Positions 24,291 to 38,200 of a DNA stretch of 64,000 nt are shown here, piece by piece; the first letter of the stretch is position 1, and every line of letters starts with the position of its first letter. The position numbers and the translations under genes were made by a program. Source of the DNA: Kudoa neothunni (Eukaryota > Cnidaria); assembly GCA_964304625.1 (NCBI GenBank), contig OZ199839.1, positions 8,060,001 to 8,124,000 of the forward strand, read 5' to 3'. The notes below the pieces were generated by a model. It was not told the origin of the DNA and ran no database searches. It saw only the letters and a program-made list of their open reading frames with translations.

Positions 24291-25860
24291 ATGTTTCTGA
24301 AGTTTGTCTATTTTACCCGAAACGAGCCACAGTCATTGTAATTTAGCCAAAATCTGTGACTTAAAAATCTAAAATATCAGTTTATTTATATAAAAAATAT
24401 GGTCGTTTAAATAATTTTTGATTTTATTTTATCACAATTAAATATTTCTAGACTGTTTTGGGTCCTAATTCGATGATCTATCCTCAAATCGACTTAACTA
24501 AATCATATCTATTATAAGTACATAACCTGTATATGCATATATATACATTTTTTTGTTCATTAAAAGAAATCTAGTATCTAAATTTTTGGATTATGATATT
24601 TACCTGACTTTTTAGGGTACTTTAAAACGGATAACTCTAAAAAGGGTATTGGAGTGTTATGAAAATAAACTTACAAAACTTGTAATACTTATAATTATGA
24701 ATTATGTTTATATGTTATATTTAACATTAATGATTATAAATAATAAATAATTTTGCCGCACTTATGTGAATTTTTTTGATATTTATAATATGCGAGAATA
24801 AGAAATAATATAAGGCAGTGCTGAGAATAATATCTTTTAAGTAGAAAGATTTATCTCGTTTCATCAACTAGAAGATTCTTTAAAGTCTTACGAAAAAAAA
24901 TCACTATGTAACTTAATAGATAGAAATAAAAAAATTATTTATATCAAACGTTTTCTCTTCCAAAAAATTTAATGGGGAATTAAAACACTGTTATATTTAA
25001 TACATTTGTTATTTTGGCAACCATTATTGTAATAGAGCAAAGGGTGTAAGAGAGGCTAAAACATTGTGAGGCACCTGCCAGACTCATTTAGGTAGGAGTC
25101 AGTTCCGATGGAAAAAAACTTGAAGTAAAATTTTTACAACTAGCACATAACCACAGGAGAAATCGTGTTTTCTTCAAATGTGCCGCCACAACGCAAATTA
25201 CACAGCAATAATAAATTAATATCAGAATTAATTTCTGTTTGCCAATGAAAGAATGCTGCCTGTCTAAAATACAAAAAGCAACGGGTGTAATAATTACTCT
25301 CAAGTCCATACATTACACGGAAAATATATTTTCATAACGTAATGGAATAAACTTTTTCTATAAGATTTTAACCCTCCTAAGTCACATGAAAATTTATACC
25401 TTCCAAGTATAATTGGGGTCCAGAAGACCTCACATTTTTATTTGATAAAATAATAATATGTATTTTAGAAGTTTTTAAAATATTTGATAGATTATATCTT
25501 CGGTAATTTCATAAATGACATCATGTAAATTAACATGATGTAATATTGGTGTACGCATGTGGCAAATGATAAAGAAATATTTTAACCACGGGCGTATGTA
25601 TTACTTTCGAGATCGCATATGTTCTATAAACATAACTCAAAATTCAGCTCATGTAGTAAAATTAATTTTTTATATAATTTTCGCTTAAAGTGATCAAGAA
25701 TATCATAATCCCGGCATAGACTATTGCATAAAACAGGTAAACGTAGAAACACAGGAAATTTTTCCTTAGGGCAGAAACGACGCTTAAAAAATCCACCTAA
25801 ATATGCCATAGTTCAATCAACATGGAAACAATTACCGGACTGTTTTGTTATCTCAATATT
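24291..25860. other. Intergenic, nothing recognised
   Basis: AT-rich, no gene, RNA or repeat ends supported. A small palindrome near 25517-25540 (ATCATGT...ACATGAT) is not distinctive. Confidence 0.5.
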
Positions 25861-25869
25861 TTCCATACC

Positions 25870-27057
25870 CAGGGGTCGGCAACCGATATGGCTGAAAGAG
25901 CCAATTATTGATGGTGCGAAAAATTTTTTTACTTCTGGAATCGCACATTCAGTTTAGGATCGAAAATAAAAATATTTAATTTTGAAATCAGGAATACATA
26001 ACATTTCAGAAAAATATGGAGAAAAAATCCAATTAGTCAATTTACGCGTTTTTCGATAACTAATTAAACCTATTATTTTTATTATTAGTATTTAAATGCA
26101 GGGAGAAATAATAAAAAACAAAAAAAGTATACACTTGAAATTTGTCTGATTATTTCAAATAATATTGTATTACGTTTTTGGAAATTTCCCATTATGAAGA
26201 ATTAGATATTTAACCATTGTCGTATATACAACAAATATACCATATAAAATTCACTTTCATGGATGTTATTGTCAAAAAAAAGAAATTTCAACCATATAAT
26301 TTAATCTTTTAAACTTGAAAGAGATACTTTTCTAGTGTATTTTCATGAATTTAGTTATTTTTACGACACGCTATATTGGGTTTTCTTCGCATTAAAACTA
26401 AAGAACGTTCATTATTACAAGAAAATTCTTTGTAATGGATAAAATTTAATGAAAACGTGTATAGCTACATTTTTATGTAAAAAAGTTGATTAAACAAAAT
26501 TTTTAAATTGGAAAAACTATCCACACTTTTATGAGTCTAATTTAAAGATTTAAAAAAGTTGTGCATATAAACAAATAAGATTTATTTGTATAATATTCGA
26601 AAATTTACTTTTAAATAGTTTCACTTTAATAATAACCTTTTTATTAGGGAAAAATGTTTATTAAGGACAAAATAATTTGTTGATTTCAAATCATAGATAA
26701 AATTAAGAACATTTCGAGTTATTTTGTCTCGTTAATTATTGCATAAGCATAGGACGATGTTCTATGAGGAATTTAATGTTTATATGTTATTTATTTTTGT
26801 TGAATCTTTCCTTTCTATATCTAACTTTTAAGTTGAAAATTAAGAGAATTAGTTCAAGTTGGTGAAACTGGAGTACCATACAATCATTTCAATACTCATA
26901 TTTTCATTAAAAATGATTTGTCTGATGAAAATTTAAAATTTGAACGCAATAATGAGTTCAACGACTAGGAATTACATAATACCTTCGCATTTTAACATTA
27001 GATATTGTAGTTTATATTATGTACGTAAGGTGGGGAGCCACAGGTTGCCAACCCCTG
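25870..27057. mobile_element. Non-autonomous hAT element with exact target duplication
   Basis: The left end CAGGGGTCGGCAACC and the right end (complement of CAGGGGTTGGCAACC) are classical hAT termini. The flanks carry TTCCATACC immediately on both sides, giving an exact target duplication of at least 8 bases. No transposase in the 1.2 kb interior. It is inserted in an older piggyBac relic on the minus strand. Confidence 0.85.
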
Positions 27058-27258
27058 TTCCATACCATCAAAATGTGAAACTCTCGTTATATAGAGAAAT
27101 TTATGTAGTGAGAATAAAGCACGATACATCTTTCCTTCTTCTAATCCAAATATCTCTTTAACCGATTCTCGATTATCCCTGTGATATCCCATCAGAAATA
27201 AACATCTAATGAAACCCATCCAATTCGATGCATCTATCACCAAAATTTTTCCACCCAT
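27058..27258 (-). mobile_element. piggyBac transposase fragment
   Basis: The minus-strand translation holds the stretch MGYHRDNRESVKEIFG followed by MYRALFSLHKFLYITR and HFDG, which matches the N-terminal transposase region of piggyBac just before the catalytic core. The hAT at 25870-27057 is inserted right after HFDG. The rest of the element was not recognised with confidence on the far side of the hAT. Confidence 0.6.
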
Positions 27259-28867
27259 GTACTGGTATATTTTAACATAATGGCGTACATAACAGATCTA
27301 AATATTATTCGGAAAGTATAAATTGTATTTGTAATAAAAAAAACGGAAAGACACTAGGACGACTATTCATAATATTTGTAACACTTGTTCTGGATGCCAA
27401 CGACGGGTTCATCGACCATAACATTCAGTTCTTGTGTATTAGTGAGTTAAGTTGTATGTCTGTATCAATATCAAATTTTTCTAACGATAAATAATCATGA
27501 AAAGAAGAAAATAAATTTTACTCTAAATACTCATCTCGTTTCGATGAAACACGTTATGGATGAACAAAATTTGCCCGAAAAACTAACTATAAAGATTTAC
27601 TCTAATAAGGTAGTTAGTCATTTTTAATTATAATGAAGGACTAAAATTAAAAATCACATTAAACTTGATTTTTTAAAAATTTGCAACCCCATGATCCTTT
27701 GAAATCTTGGATCAATTTTAACAAATGAAAAAATATGGAATTTTGTAACCGAATATTTTAAACGAATCCAAATAATTCCATTTCATTAAAAATTTCCGAA
27801 ACTAATGAATATTTGTTTATTTACAAAATAAGAATGTGTACCTTCAACGGAAATTTTCTTTACATAAAACTTAAATTAGTTACAATTAAATAAGAATAAA
27901 ATGTTCCATATTTTCCATAGCAAATGTAGAAAACTTTGAGCTAAATTTTTTCAATGCCAATTTATTTGGAGAAACATAGATTAGGTGAGAAAAGTGTATT
28001 TTCATAATAAACTTTATTGATATTAAAGTAGGAAATATTTTATAAGATATTTTATCAGTTAAAATCATATTGTGGAGAAAGTCACTCAAATCATTTTTTT
28101 TATATTTCGTTTGTATGCAAACTAGGAGATTAATTTTGAAGAGTAAAATAAGTTAATAATGTATATATGATAATGCGTTGAATGATTCATGTAGGTTATA
28201 TAAAGTATGTGATATAATTATTTAATTTCCTTTTGAATGAATAAACAAAATGTTAATTATTAATGAGGTTTTTAAAGTTATCCCCGAATCTAAAAATGTT
28301 TGGAACTAGGGAACTTATCTAGAAACTTAAAAATCAATTGAGAGTGTTCATATTGATAAATAACCTACTTAGTAATTGATGACACACATGTACTGCATAA
28401 AATATATATTCGATACAATATTTGAATTTTCAATAGTAATAAAAAGATTTTATATCTGCTCATAAACTGTTGGTTCCATTGCATCAATTATTGCGCCTTT
28501 GTAAACTTATTATCGTCTAATTTAAAAAAGATAAATATTTTGAAATTTCTAAAATTAATTTGGAGATTAAATATATATAATTTTAACTGGTATAATGATT
28601 TTCAACTTCTTGTCAAATAAAACAACCTAAACAAATAAGATTTATTATTAGATGTAAATATAATTATTCGAATATTGAAAAAATAATATTAATTTTCTCA
28701 CATAAAATAAAGAAATACAATTAAAAAAAATATGCGTGAAACTAAATAATTATGTTCCTAATAGTAATGAATGAAGAAATCTAATAGATAGCTAAAATTT
28801 GTTATTTTATGAATACAATCACCAAATCGAACGGAAATTCGTGAGAGTATTCTTCTAAAATAAAAAT
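27259..28867. repeat. 3' flank of an A gene, direct repeat of 48600-50004
   Basis: From about 27485 on, this AT-rich non-coding stretch matches 48600-50004 in the same orientation with scattered indels (for example GATGAAACACGTTATGGAT at both). Together with the A genes it forms a direct duplication of about 4.7 kb spaced by about 21 kb. The first 220 bases show nothing. Confidence 0.7.
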
Positions 28868-31771
28868 CTAGTTTTTATTTTTCCAGTATCCGAAATAGAA
28901 TCCAACGCCAACAACAATGATGAGCGCAGGAACTACTACAGCAATAATTCTAAAATAATTGATTAACAAAATATCTCCATTAAGAAGTACATTGTATTTT
29001 TCGACCTAAAATAAATTAATAAATAAGAATTCAAAATTTTTATTTTACATGGATTTATTTGATTCATCATCTAATCAAAAATGAGAAATAGCGACCAACA
29101 ACATTTTTTTCAACTACCTTTCTGGATTTCGACAAAACCAGTGATATTGTTATCCGTACTATGATACAACATTTAAACGGTAATTGTTGGTGTTATCCAC
29201 ATTTGAATTGTAAATTCCTTGCATGATGGAAAAACAGAGCAAACCTTGTTCACCAGTTGTCATGCATTCTTGGACGATTGGTTTGGATGGATCATCCCAA
29301 TTTTTCAATTCCCATTTGCATAACGACTGTTCATCAACGCCTGTAGGAAGAGAAGTTTTAACTTTTATGTTTTCGCCTTCTCTTGCAAACACCACAGTTA
29401 ATTTGATTGGATTATTAGTGGCGGTAGGTTGTGGATCTAAATTAAAATTTAGTATAATAAGAATTAATTTACATATTTTAATGATTTAAAAATTTAATTA
29501 ATTTAGAATTAGATTTTTTATTACTTATGGATATATTGATGGTAGTTTCTGCAGATCTGCCGACAGCAGTAACCAAAACTACATATTCCTTGTCTGCTTC
29601 GTATCCTTCTTTGAATATAATATCAGTGCACAATGGAGGTTGTGTGCATGGAGTTATTTCGGTTTTTTTATTTGAAGATGGCAGACCTTGAGGTTGTTGT
29701 CTATTAGTTGATCTAGATAATCGCTATTTTAGAAGTTTTTGGTGCATTGGAGGATGGGCCAGTGTTAGTTGTTGATGACGGTGGTGGGCATTGATAGACC
29801 CAATTCGGATTCTTGTCCTTTCTTTACTTTTACTTTATATTGACAAACAGCTGTAGGATATGGTGTTGAAAGTACACCTGCCACCTTGAGCCTTTTTCTA
29901 TAAATTCTGATTGTAGTGTGAGCGTTGACAAAGCTTGAAACATAATTAGTTATATAATTCGAGATCAATTTATTTATATACTTGTTATAATTCGGTGTAT
30001 CTTATCCCCATATTCCTCATGAGCAATTACCTTTAGGTCATATTCAGTTCTAGGCATTAACCCAATAATTTTTTGAGAATCCTTACAAAAAACCCCTGCA
30101 AGGATAACTATCTTCGCATACGGCACACACATATACATCCTTTCCATGAGGGCTTATATAGTAAGCACAGGTCTTGTCTTGTGCGTTAAGTGGTCCAGTA
30201 TCTGTTATTGCCTTAATTGATGCATTCGTATCCTTCACAATTGGTTTTGTTTCCGAAAAGGTAGAAGTGCCCTTTTTCTCTATTTATTCATCAAGAAATT
30301 TTTTTTCTATTGTGTTACCTGTACGAAAGAATATGTGTTCTTTAAAAACCTTGAAGAGGACTAGCGTCATTGTCTGCGGCAATTTCAAGAATATATGGTT
30401 TCCCATTATCAAGCCCTGTAATCTCCAGAGAAGCAGTACACACGTTGTCACAGTTTGTTTTACCAGTTCCACATTTGCCCTCCAGGAGTAGTAGATCTAG
30501 GTTTGTCTGCCTCAAAATAAGTTACAGTACAAGTAGAAAATTTAGGCTCATTTGTTGGTTGAAACAACTGAACATTTAATCTAACACCAGTAGGTGAGTA
30601 TGTTGACAATAATGGAGTGGCAATAGTTTCTGTGACAACTATGAGAAGGTTATATTTGAATAAATATCCATTAAATACCAAATTTTTTCTGAATATATCC
30701 TTCATACGTGTCTTCACTTTTGGCCAAAGATACATGTCTAGTTTGAATCAATACTTCAACAACGGACTTGGAATCGTCGAAAATGAGCTCAACATTATTA
30801 CAAGGTGCATGACATTTACTTGCTGAACCACACTTTGACTTGTATTCAACACTGTTATCGGCTGTTGACTTATCTCTTATACTGAAAAGACACATTTCGA
30901 AGGAAATTTGTTTGTAAACTTTAACATATACTTCGTTGTATCACTCGAAATAGAGGTCACGTAATATTGTGGTTGATAAATATCAATGTTTTAATAGAGT
31001 ATATTTATTTTGCAGTTTGTAAAAGAAGCTAGGATAATTGTCGCATTTCATTTCATAGTGTGGAATCAATCAAATTAAAATCCATTTCACTTACAATATT
31101 TTCTGTGCAAGCATTTTTAGCTTCTCCTTCCGCATATTTCACGCCCTTGTAAAATATGGGGCATTTCACCGGATTACATGTTTTTGTACTAAATTTCAGT
31201 TTTTTCACATTTTTCTCGATTGTAACCTGTGGGTTAAACCAATAATGCTAAATGAAATTTACTAAAAATATTCGATGCTTTAATTACGCCATTCTAATCC
31301 AAACATCCAGCCCCCATCTTTATTTTTATTTGCAGCAGTCGCTGCTGAACTATCCGTAAAGACGGCAACATACTTTGTCCTCGGAGGAAACTTGTCAAAA
31401 CCAAGATTATGTTCATTTCCTGAGCATGCCCAAACACATTTGCTATTATTTGCATCGTCAACGCGACCAGAGCAATCGTTAATTTCAACAAGATCCGTGT
31501 CTACATCATTAGATTTTTTGATGTGGCAACTTTTCTCCGTAGAATAGTCGCTCCCAGTTAAAATTAAACTTAACTTTAATTGATTGCCCTCTTCCACAAG
31601 TTTGTAAATTAAAGGGGTTGCAGTAGAGACTGGGTTTGGAGCACCTCCTGGACAGTTTGCGTGTATATAAGTGAAAAGTAGGCTATACGTTATTAGTAGC
31701 ATTCTGTTGTAGTATGTGTATTTACGCAACAGAAAATTACAAATTCCTAAAAGGTAGATAAAGTCTTTCAT
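28868..31771 (-). pseudogene. Branch A anchored FN3-like surface protein, copy with frame changes
   Basis: Minus-strand exons by alignment: 31288-31771 (signal region and first domain), 30679-31247, 30319-30638, 29982-30279, 29525-29933, 29118-29436, 29049-29070 (22 bases), 28992-29006 (15 bases) and 28868-28949 (membrane exon). Several exon lengths are off by one or two from the intact copy (569, 320, 298, 409 and 319 bases), so the frame is broken in most domain exons. Recognisable parts are the first domain with CVWAC, CGSASKCHAPCNNVEL, LITETIATPLLS-like starts and the membrane segment. The fourth-domain intron carries an in-frame stop here, which supports it being a true intron. The gene lies in direct repeat with 50005-52913. 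Confidence 0.85.
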
Positions 31772-32319
31772 TATATTTTGGAAAAGAAATAAACGATAGT
31801 TTTCGTTCAATATAAAAATCAAAAATTTGATAGATTATAATTAATATATATACACAGAATGAATGTCGCCTTAAAACCCAATGAAACATCGATATAAATA
31901 TTCGGAAATATTAATCCATCTTAATAAATATTCTGAGGGATAGTAATTTATAACCCCTAAAATTAAATTAAAGAATACGATTAAAATTCGACACATTCTA
32001 ACCAATATGAAGGAAGTTTAGACTAAATATTATTTCACATCGTAATGCTGATTTAAATATTTATAATAAAAAAGACAAGGGGATATAGGGCTTCCTTGAC
32101 ATTGATAATTTTATAAAATCTTGTGATATTAGGTAAGATTTTAAATATAATTAGATTGTTTTCGTATAAATAAAAATATTTGTTATCATTTCTAGAATAT
32201 AGATTCCATTAAATTATAGATTAACTCAAATGTTAAATGCAACGAAATTTATTTTCTCAAGCAAGAAATAATTTTACTTCTCTTCAAACGTTACTGATAA
32301 ACCAATCAAAAACTATACA
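31772..32319. other. 5' flank of the A gene
   Basis: Non-coding. 31772 to about 32150 matches 52914-53270, the upstream region of the other minus-strand A gene. Nothing seen beyond that up to the piggyBac. Confidence 0.55.
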
Positions 32320-32323
32320 TTAA

Positions 32324-34951
32324 CTCTTTCATGCCAAATGTCCACCCTGGTACCCCACAAATTATACATACCATAAACATGCATTTAAATTTATTTAGAT
32401 GATTTATTGAATTATTACATTTTTTTAAAAGTTAAATGTTTGTTTTCAGTAATGGCCAATTAGGTAAACTAAGAGATCTAGCATTTATAATAAGTTAAAT
32501 AGTAATCCTTACATAAAATCAACAAGGAATACAAAAAATTCAAATTTATACTCATGAGTCGGCTTTTTCTTATCAAGAAAAATTAAAATTACGAACATTA
32601 AAACGTGGTTCAATGCGCTATATTTCATAAGATATTTAGCAACCTATCAAAAGATAATGACCTAATCAACACTTGGGTACTAGGAAGGACATTTGGCATT
32701 CGTGGATCTCCGGCTTTCGAACACATGTATCACAATTTGGTTTTTAAATGTTCAAAAGAGGGAATCATAAAAACTGAAATTGTGATATTTCCTGATCCAG
32801 AGGAATATGTTGAAGTCTTTGGAACACAGAATCTCGAACGAAGGGTTCTTGAAGCTTACACTGACAATAATCAAGATTCAGACTGTTCTGATGAGGAAGT
32901 TGTACCAATCTTTAACTGTTTAATAAGTGAAACCCTTGGAAATATGCCAAATATTCCGGAGACGGAAGATATTGTTTTTAGTGAAGTTACCGATCTCGTT
33001 TTACCGATAGATTATATCAACTTCTTTTTCAATGAAGACCTAATTCTGTTAATTATTGAAAAAATGAATTTATATTCAGTTCAGCAAAATTATAATTTTC
33101 AAGTTAGTAAAGAAGATATAAAACGTTTATAGGAACGTTGATTATCTTGGGAATTGTCAAAATGCGGAGATGTCGTTGCTATTGGTCTAAAATTCTGAAT
33201 TATCCACCTGTTTCTGAGTTTATGTCGAGAACCCGCTTTGAAAATATTTCAAAATATTTACACTTCACTGATAATATGAAAATTATCACAAATCCGAATT
33301 CTTCAGAATATGATAAATTTGCAAAGATTCGACCGGTTTTAGATTCTATTAGAGCAAATTGTTTGAAAGTTGAATGTTGAAGAAAGAATTCAATTGACAA
33401 GAAAATTATTCCATTCAAAGGTAGGTGTAAATTGAAACAATATGCTCAAAAGAAACCGACGAAATGGGGATTCAAAATGTCCGCGAGATGTGGAGTTAAT
33501 AGGCTAATGCATGATTTTTATTTGTACGATGGGGAAAAACCTGATGTGGTTAAAAGTTGTGGTCTAGTATCCGGTGACTTTGTTAGAAAGTTGTGTGAAA
33601 GTTTACCCTTGTCCAAAATTTATTTTGTCTACTTCGACAACTGGTTTATATCCATTCCCCTTCAAATTTTATTAAAACAAAGGAGCATTTACTCGGTGGG
33701 AACCATTTGCAAGAATAAATTAAAGGGATGTCTATTACAGAATGAGACTGATTTAAAAATCCGGGGTCGAGGAGCATTTGAGAGTGTGCACAACGCTAAT
33801 GATAATATTTCCATAACACGTTGGTTTGATGGATCTGTTGTAACTCTCTCATCTATTCATTCTTTGATCCAACCGAATAAAATTGCGAAAAGATTTGACC
33901 GCCCAAAAAATCATGAATGACATTCCGTGTCCTGCAGTTGTAGACGAATATAACCAAAATATGGGAGGAGTGGACCCTTCAGATATGTTGATGTCGCTCT
34001 ACGTAACGAAACATAAATGTAAAAAATATTACATGCGAATTTTCTTCTGGGCTCTCAATACATGTATTATAAATGCGTGATTATTACACAAACGAAATTG
34101 TAAGATTCAAAAAATTCCTAAGAGAGATAGAGTAGACTTGATGAATTTTTCGTTAATAATAGGCGAAAGTCTTCGTTACTACCAAATAGCAAGTGCTCCG
34201 AAAAAACATGATAGAGTGTCTCTTAATAATTCTTTAGAAAAAATTGATGATAAATATGGAAGATCTAAAATAAGAAAACATCCTCTCAGTAATCATATTC
34301 GAATGGATAACGTAGGGCATTTTCCTGAAATAGTGTGAGTTAAATTCAGATGTAGAATATGCTGTTATATCCTTCGAGATTAAGCAATAAACATAATTAA
34401 TTTACCGCTCACTTTGAGGGATTATATAATATATTCTCCTAGTTATCGTATTTTGAGTTTACTCGTGCCTCTTTCTTAGCGTAAATTTGCAATTATTTAC
34501 ATATGCCAACGAAAAACTCAATTTAAATGCACTAAATGCTATTCTTTTTGTTGTATTGTGAAAGATAGAAACTGTTTTTTAAATTATCATAGTTCAAATA
34601 TCTAAAGAATTTTCAAATTTATTTTGTTTGTTTTTGTGCGCAGTTTAATGCGCGAAATCGTTGTTTACCACCAATGCCAAATGTCCACCTCGGTATCCGC
34701 GCTAAAAACAGCTGAAATTATACTTTTAATCAATTTATATCTCAATAAAATCATTAAATATAGGATATTGAGTGCTGTAACAATACTACGCGTACATTAA
34801 ACAGGGAGCGGCGGCTCTGTTGAACCACTAATAACCTATATAGTATTGAGTCATATTGGTGCATTTATTCATTGAGTATCTATTCGTTATAAGTGCCTGT
34901 AATATATTAAAAAAATCGTGAAATGAAATACAAAATTTGGGTACGAAAGGG
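32324..34951 (+). mobile_element. piggyBac element with near-complete transposase
   Basis: Flanked by TTAA at 32320-32323 and 34952-34955. The ends are CTCTTTCATGCC and the complement of CCCTTTCGTACCC. The plus strand carries a transposase of the PGBD type from about 32605 to 34338: an acidic N-terminal part (32605-33132), TRFENISKYLHF, NSIDKKIIPFKGR (first catalytic Asp), YFVYFDNWFISIPLQI (second) and NQNMGGVDPSDML (third). Only a few breaks are visible: frame changes near 33132 and 33900, a stop at 33378 and one at 34078. It is the best preserved piggyBac of the window and probably the youngest. Confidence 0.9.
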
Positions 34952-34955
34952 TTAA

Positions 34956-35233
34956 AATATTCATAAACAGGGCCGAGAAAATTTTGGCTAATATCGCTTT
35001 ACCAAAGTTTTCGGAGAATCCGATAAAACATTTTAAAGCTGAATATCTGATTAAACCCTGAGGGTTAACAATTTTTTCGACGGAGATTCATGATGAATTT
35101 AAACTATATTTAATTGCTGGTGTTGATATAATAATTAGCACTGCCAACCCAAATCGGACATTCGGCAAAAATTTTTCCGGACAAAATCTGACCAATCAGA
35201 ATTTTTTATGAAAATAGAATTAATATTTAATTA
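34956..35233. other. Spacer with a lone hAT-like end
   Basis: At about 35146 the string CACTGCCAACCCAAATCGGA resembles the terminal repeat of the hAT at 22166-23301, but no second end was found. No gene seen. Confidence 0.4.
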
Positions 35234-38200
35234 CAGTCGGGTCTCGGTATTGCGTAATATTTTGGGACCGGGAAAAAATTCCGCAATATCGAACCACCTG
35301 CGCACGCACAGCAACGTTAATTTAACATTTCTTACAAAATAAATCATCTACTTGATATTTTTTATTTATTTATTGATAATTTCGCATGAGGCATACTTAA
35401 ATTGATATACAGAAAATAATTTAATAGGATTCTCAATGACTCGTTTTTTCGCGGATTTATAAGATTTTATACTTGAAACGTTGTAACGATTTCATCATTG
35501 TCTATGAGATCAGGATCTTCACTCCAAAAAGTAAATTTACCTTGATCATCTTAATTTAAATGTAAAATTTCGTTTCTTCCAAAAAATAATATCATAATAT
35601 ATTATTATCTACACATATGAATATTGAAATTTTACTATCAATTACTGCATAATGTTATTTCATCATCACATTACTTTAAAATTTTGTCTTGCTAGTTTTT
35701 AAATAAAAAAGAAGAATAATCAATTATTTTGGTTGGAAAATAGGTGGCTTATTAGTTCAATTATTAATTTTTTAACACTATCCATTCCCGAACCAATTTA
35801 AACGCATTTAAATATTCAAATAAGGCATATTTAAATATTTTTGGATCTTTCTCTCCGAATAGAACATTTATGCACATTATTTTTCTCTAATTGGGTGTTA
35901 AGCGATGAATTATTCCCAGATCAATTTGCCGCACCACACAAACATTGTTTTTGATAGAAATAGGAGCTGGTTGCTTTCGAAATAATCGATAGATTAAGGA
36001 CGATATGAGAAATGTTCTAATAAAGTTAAAACCTTTCTGTTTTCTTTAATGAATCTCTGGTTCATATATTTGAGGATATGATAAAATATAGATGAAGATA
36101 ATAACGCATTCATTTGCGAATGACATTAAACTGAGAGCTCATTATTTCCCCTGAAACAGCGATTATTGTTAAAATTTTCTTATCACGTGTAATTGCAATT
36201 TTTCTTCGGTCATTGTAGCAGTGATAAACATCGTAGCACGCTTTTGAATTGTTTTACACCCACACATTGTGCTAATTTTTAATAGTGGACGTACGCTGTA
36301 TCATCTGTTCATAAAAGTGAACCCCTCTCATCCAAATTTAATATGTATTCCAGATTGTACCTTGACAAAATCTCGGTAAAATCTCCCATCTATTGATAAA
36401 TATATTTAACCCTTTAAAGACGCAAAAAAAACTATCCTCATATAACATTAGGGTCAATATGACTCCAGATATTTATTTGGTAAATTTTTGAAATTTATCT
36501 ACCAGCAGATTTTCAAATAAAACGATAATAAATAATCAATTGATCCGCTTTTAGGACAGAAAATTACACATATATAATTTTTATAGGAAAAATAAACTCT
36601 ATAATTATATTCAAAAGAGAATCTAGGTAATAATTAATTCAAACAATTGCAACATTTGTTGGATGAGTGTACTCGGCAGTATGGTCTATTACAATTCGAA
36701 CAACGAAGGAACGTTTTCTTATCATTTCCACTAGAACAATAACTACATCATGTTCTTTGGTTTTTTATTTGGGGAATATTTGTAATTGGTTCGGGGAAAG
36801 GTGATTTTCTTTTAACAACTTTGCTATTATTCAAATTTAGATTGATAAGTGGTTGGTAAAGAGTTTCAGCGATTTCTTTTAGAAAGGTTCGACGGATTTT
36901 ATTTTGGCTATTAAAAATATTCTTACTTAATGCCAAAGAATTAATCAAGAATAAGTCGAGAATATTGAAAAAAATTATCATTGGCCATCTGCGAAGAGAA
37001 ACTGAGGCAAGCATTCGACCAATGGTGTCGACCTCATCCTTCGCTTTATTGTAGCATATGATCACTTCAAGCTTTTTTTTGTGTGAGGTATCGAGGATGT
37101 TAACATTGGAGGTTCCAGTTGAGATTAAAATGACAGCTTTATTTTTTTATTGACATACGACGTTAGCGTATTTTTCTCAAAAAAGGCAAAAGTTGCACTA
37201 TATAATTCCCTTTTTTCGAAGCAAGCACGCAAGTTGGAAGTTCCCTTTTGTTGTGCCGAATAATACCCAAGTATGTCAATTTTGTTTGTAGCAGCTTTGA
37301 TGCAAGTGGAAAAAAAGAAAAAAAATTATCAGCCACGATATTTCTTCCTGAATGATGTATTGGTTCAGAGAATGATAGGACGATACCTTCAGCAACATTT
37401 AGATTTTGTTCGATATTTTCATTTTTACCCAGGTATGGGGAGATATTTAAAACATACTTTTCGATTGGATTGACAAGTAAAAAAAATTTTAAGCCATATC
37501 TTGCTGATTTCAAAGGCATATATTGCTTAAGGGGACATCTTCCCTTGAATGCAACAAACTGCTCGTCAATTGTGACGTCTTGGTTTAGGTAGAAACATTT
37601 TGGTAGTTTTCTTGTCCATATTTCCCATACTTCACGTATTGGGAAAAATTTATCTGTGATTCTTCTCTCTAGACTAGTTTTTACGTCATCAAAATAAACA
37701 GATCGTGAATTTGGTAAAATCTTGTCCTTGAAAAAATTGTTCGATAGATTTCTCTACCCTCAGACACACCGAACAATCCTGCCATGGGCTCCTCCCGATC
37801 TTTATGAACAGAAATAAGGATAAGTACGCCTAAATATCCAATAAACTCCGTGGAGTCAATGTCAGTCCAATTTTCTTTAAAATGACTATGCCCAAAAATA
37901 TTTGTACATTCAATAATTCTTTGACGTATACTTGTAGTGAACATTATGGAAAGACAGTCCAAAATATCACGAACTCTCCGTAAACAATAAAATGTCGGAC
38001 CAGGATGAGAGCTCATGTTTTCAGCTGATGCTTTAGAAACAACAGGTTTGGTTAAGCTCCAGGTGATTCCACTTATATTAGTTGTAAAGCTATCGGTTTC
38101 AACAATTTCCGAAAGTTCATCTGACGATTTTAGAAATTTCAGACAAAACGTCTTCAAACTCGCTTCCTGACGATTCGTATCGCCAGTTGACATCTCAACA

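Noticed and set aside
25624-25957. Overlapping frames on both strands left of the hAT, at first suspected as a reverse-transcriptase tail or more piggyBac
   Set aside because: No catalytic motif on either strand and no agreement with piggyBac beyond the insertion point; left unassigned.
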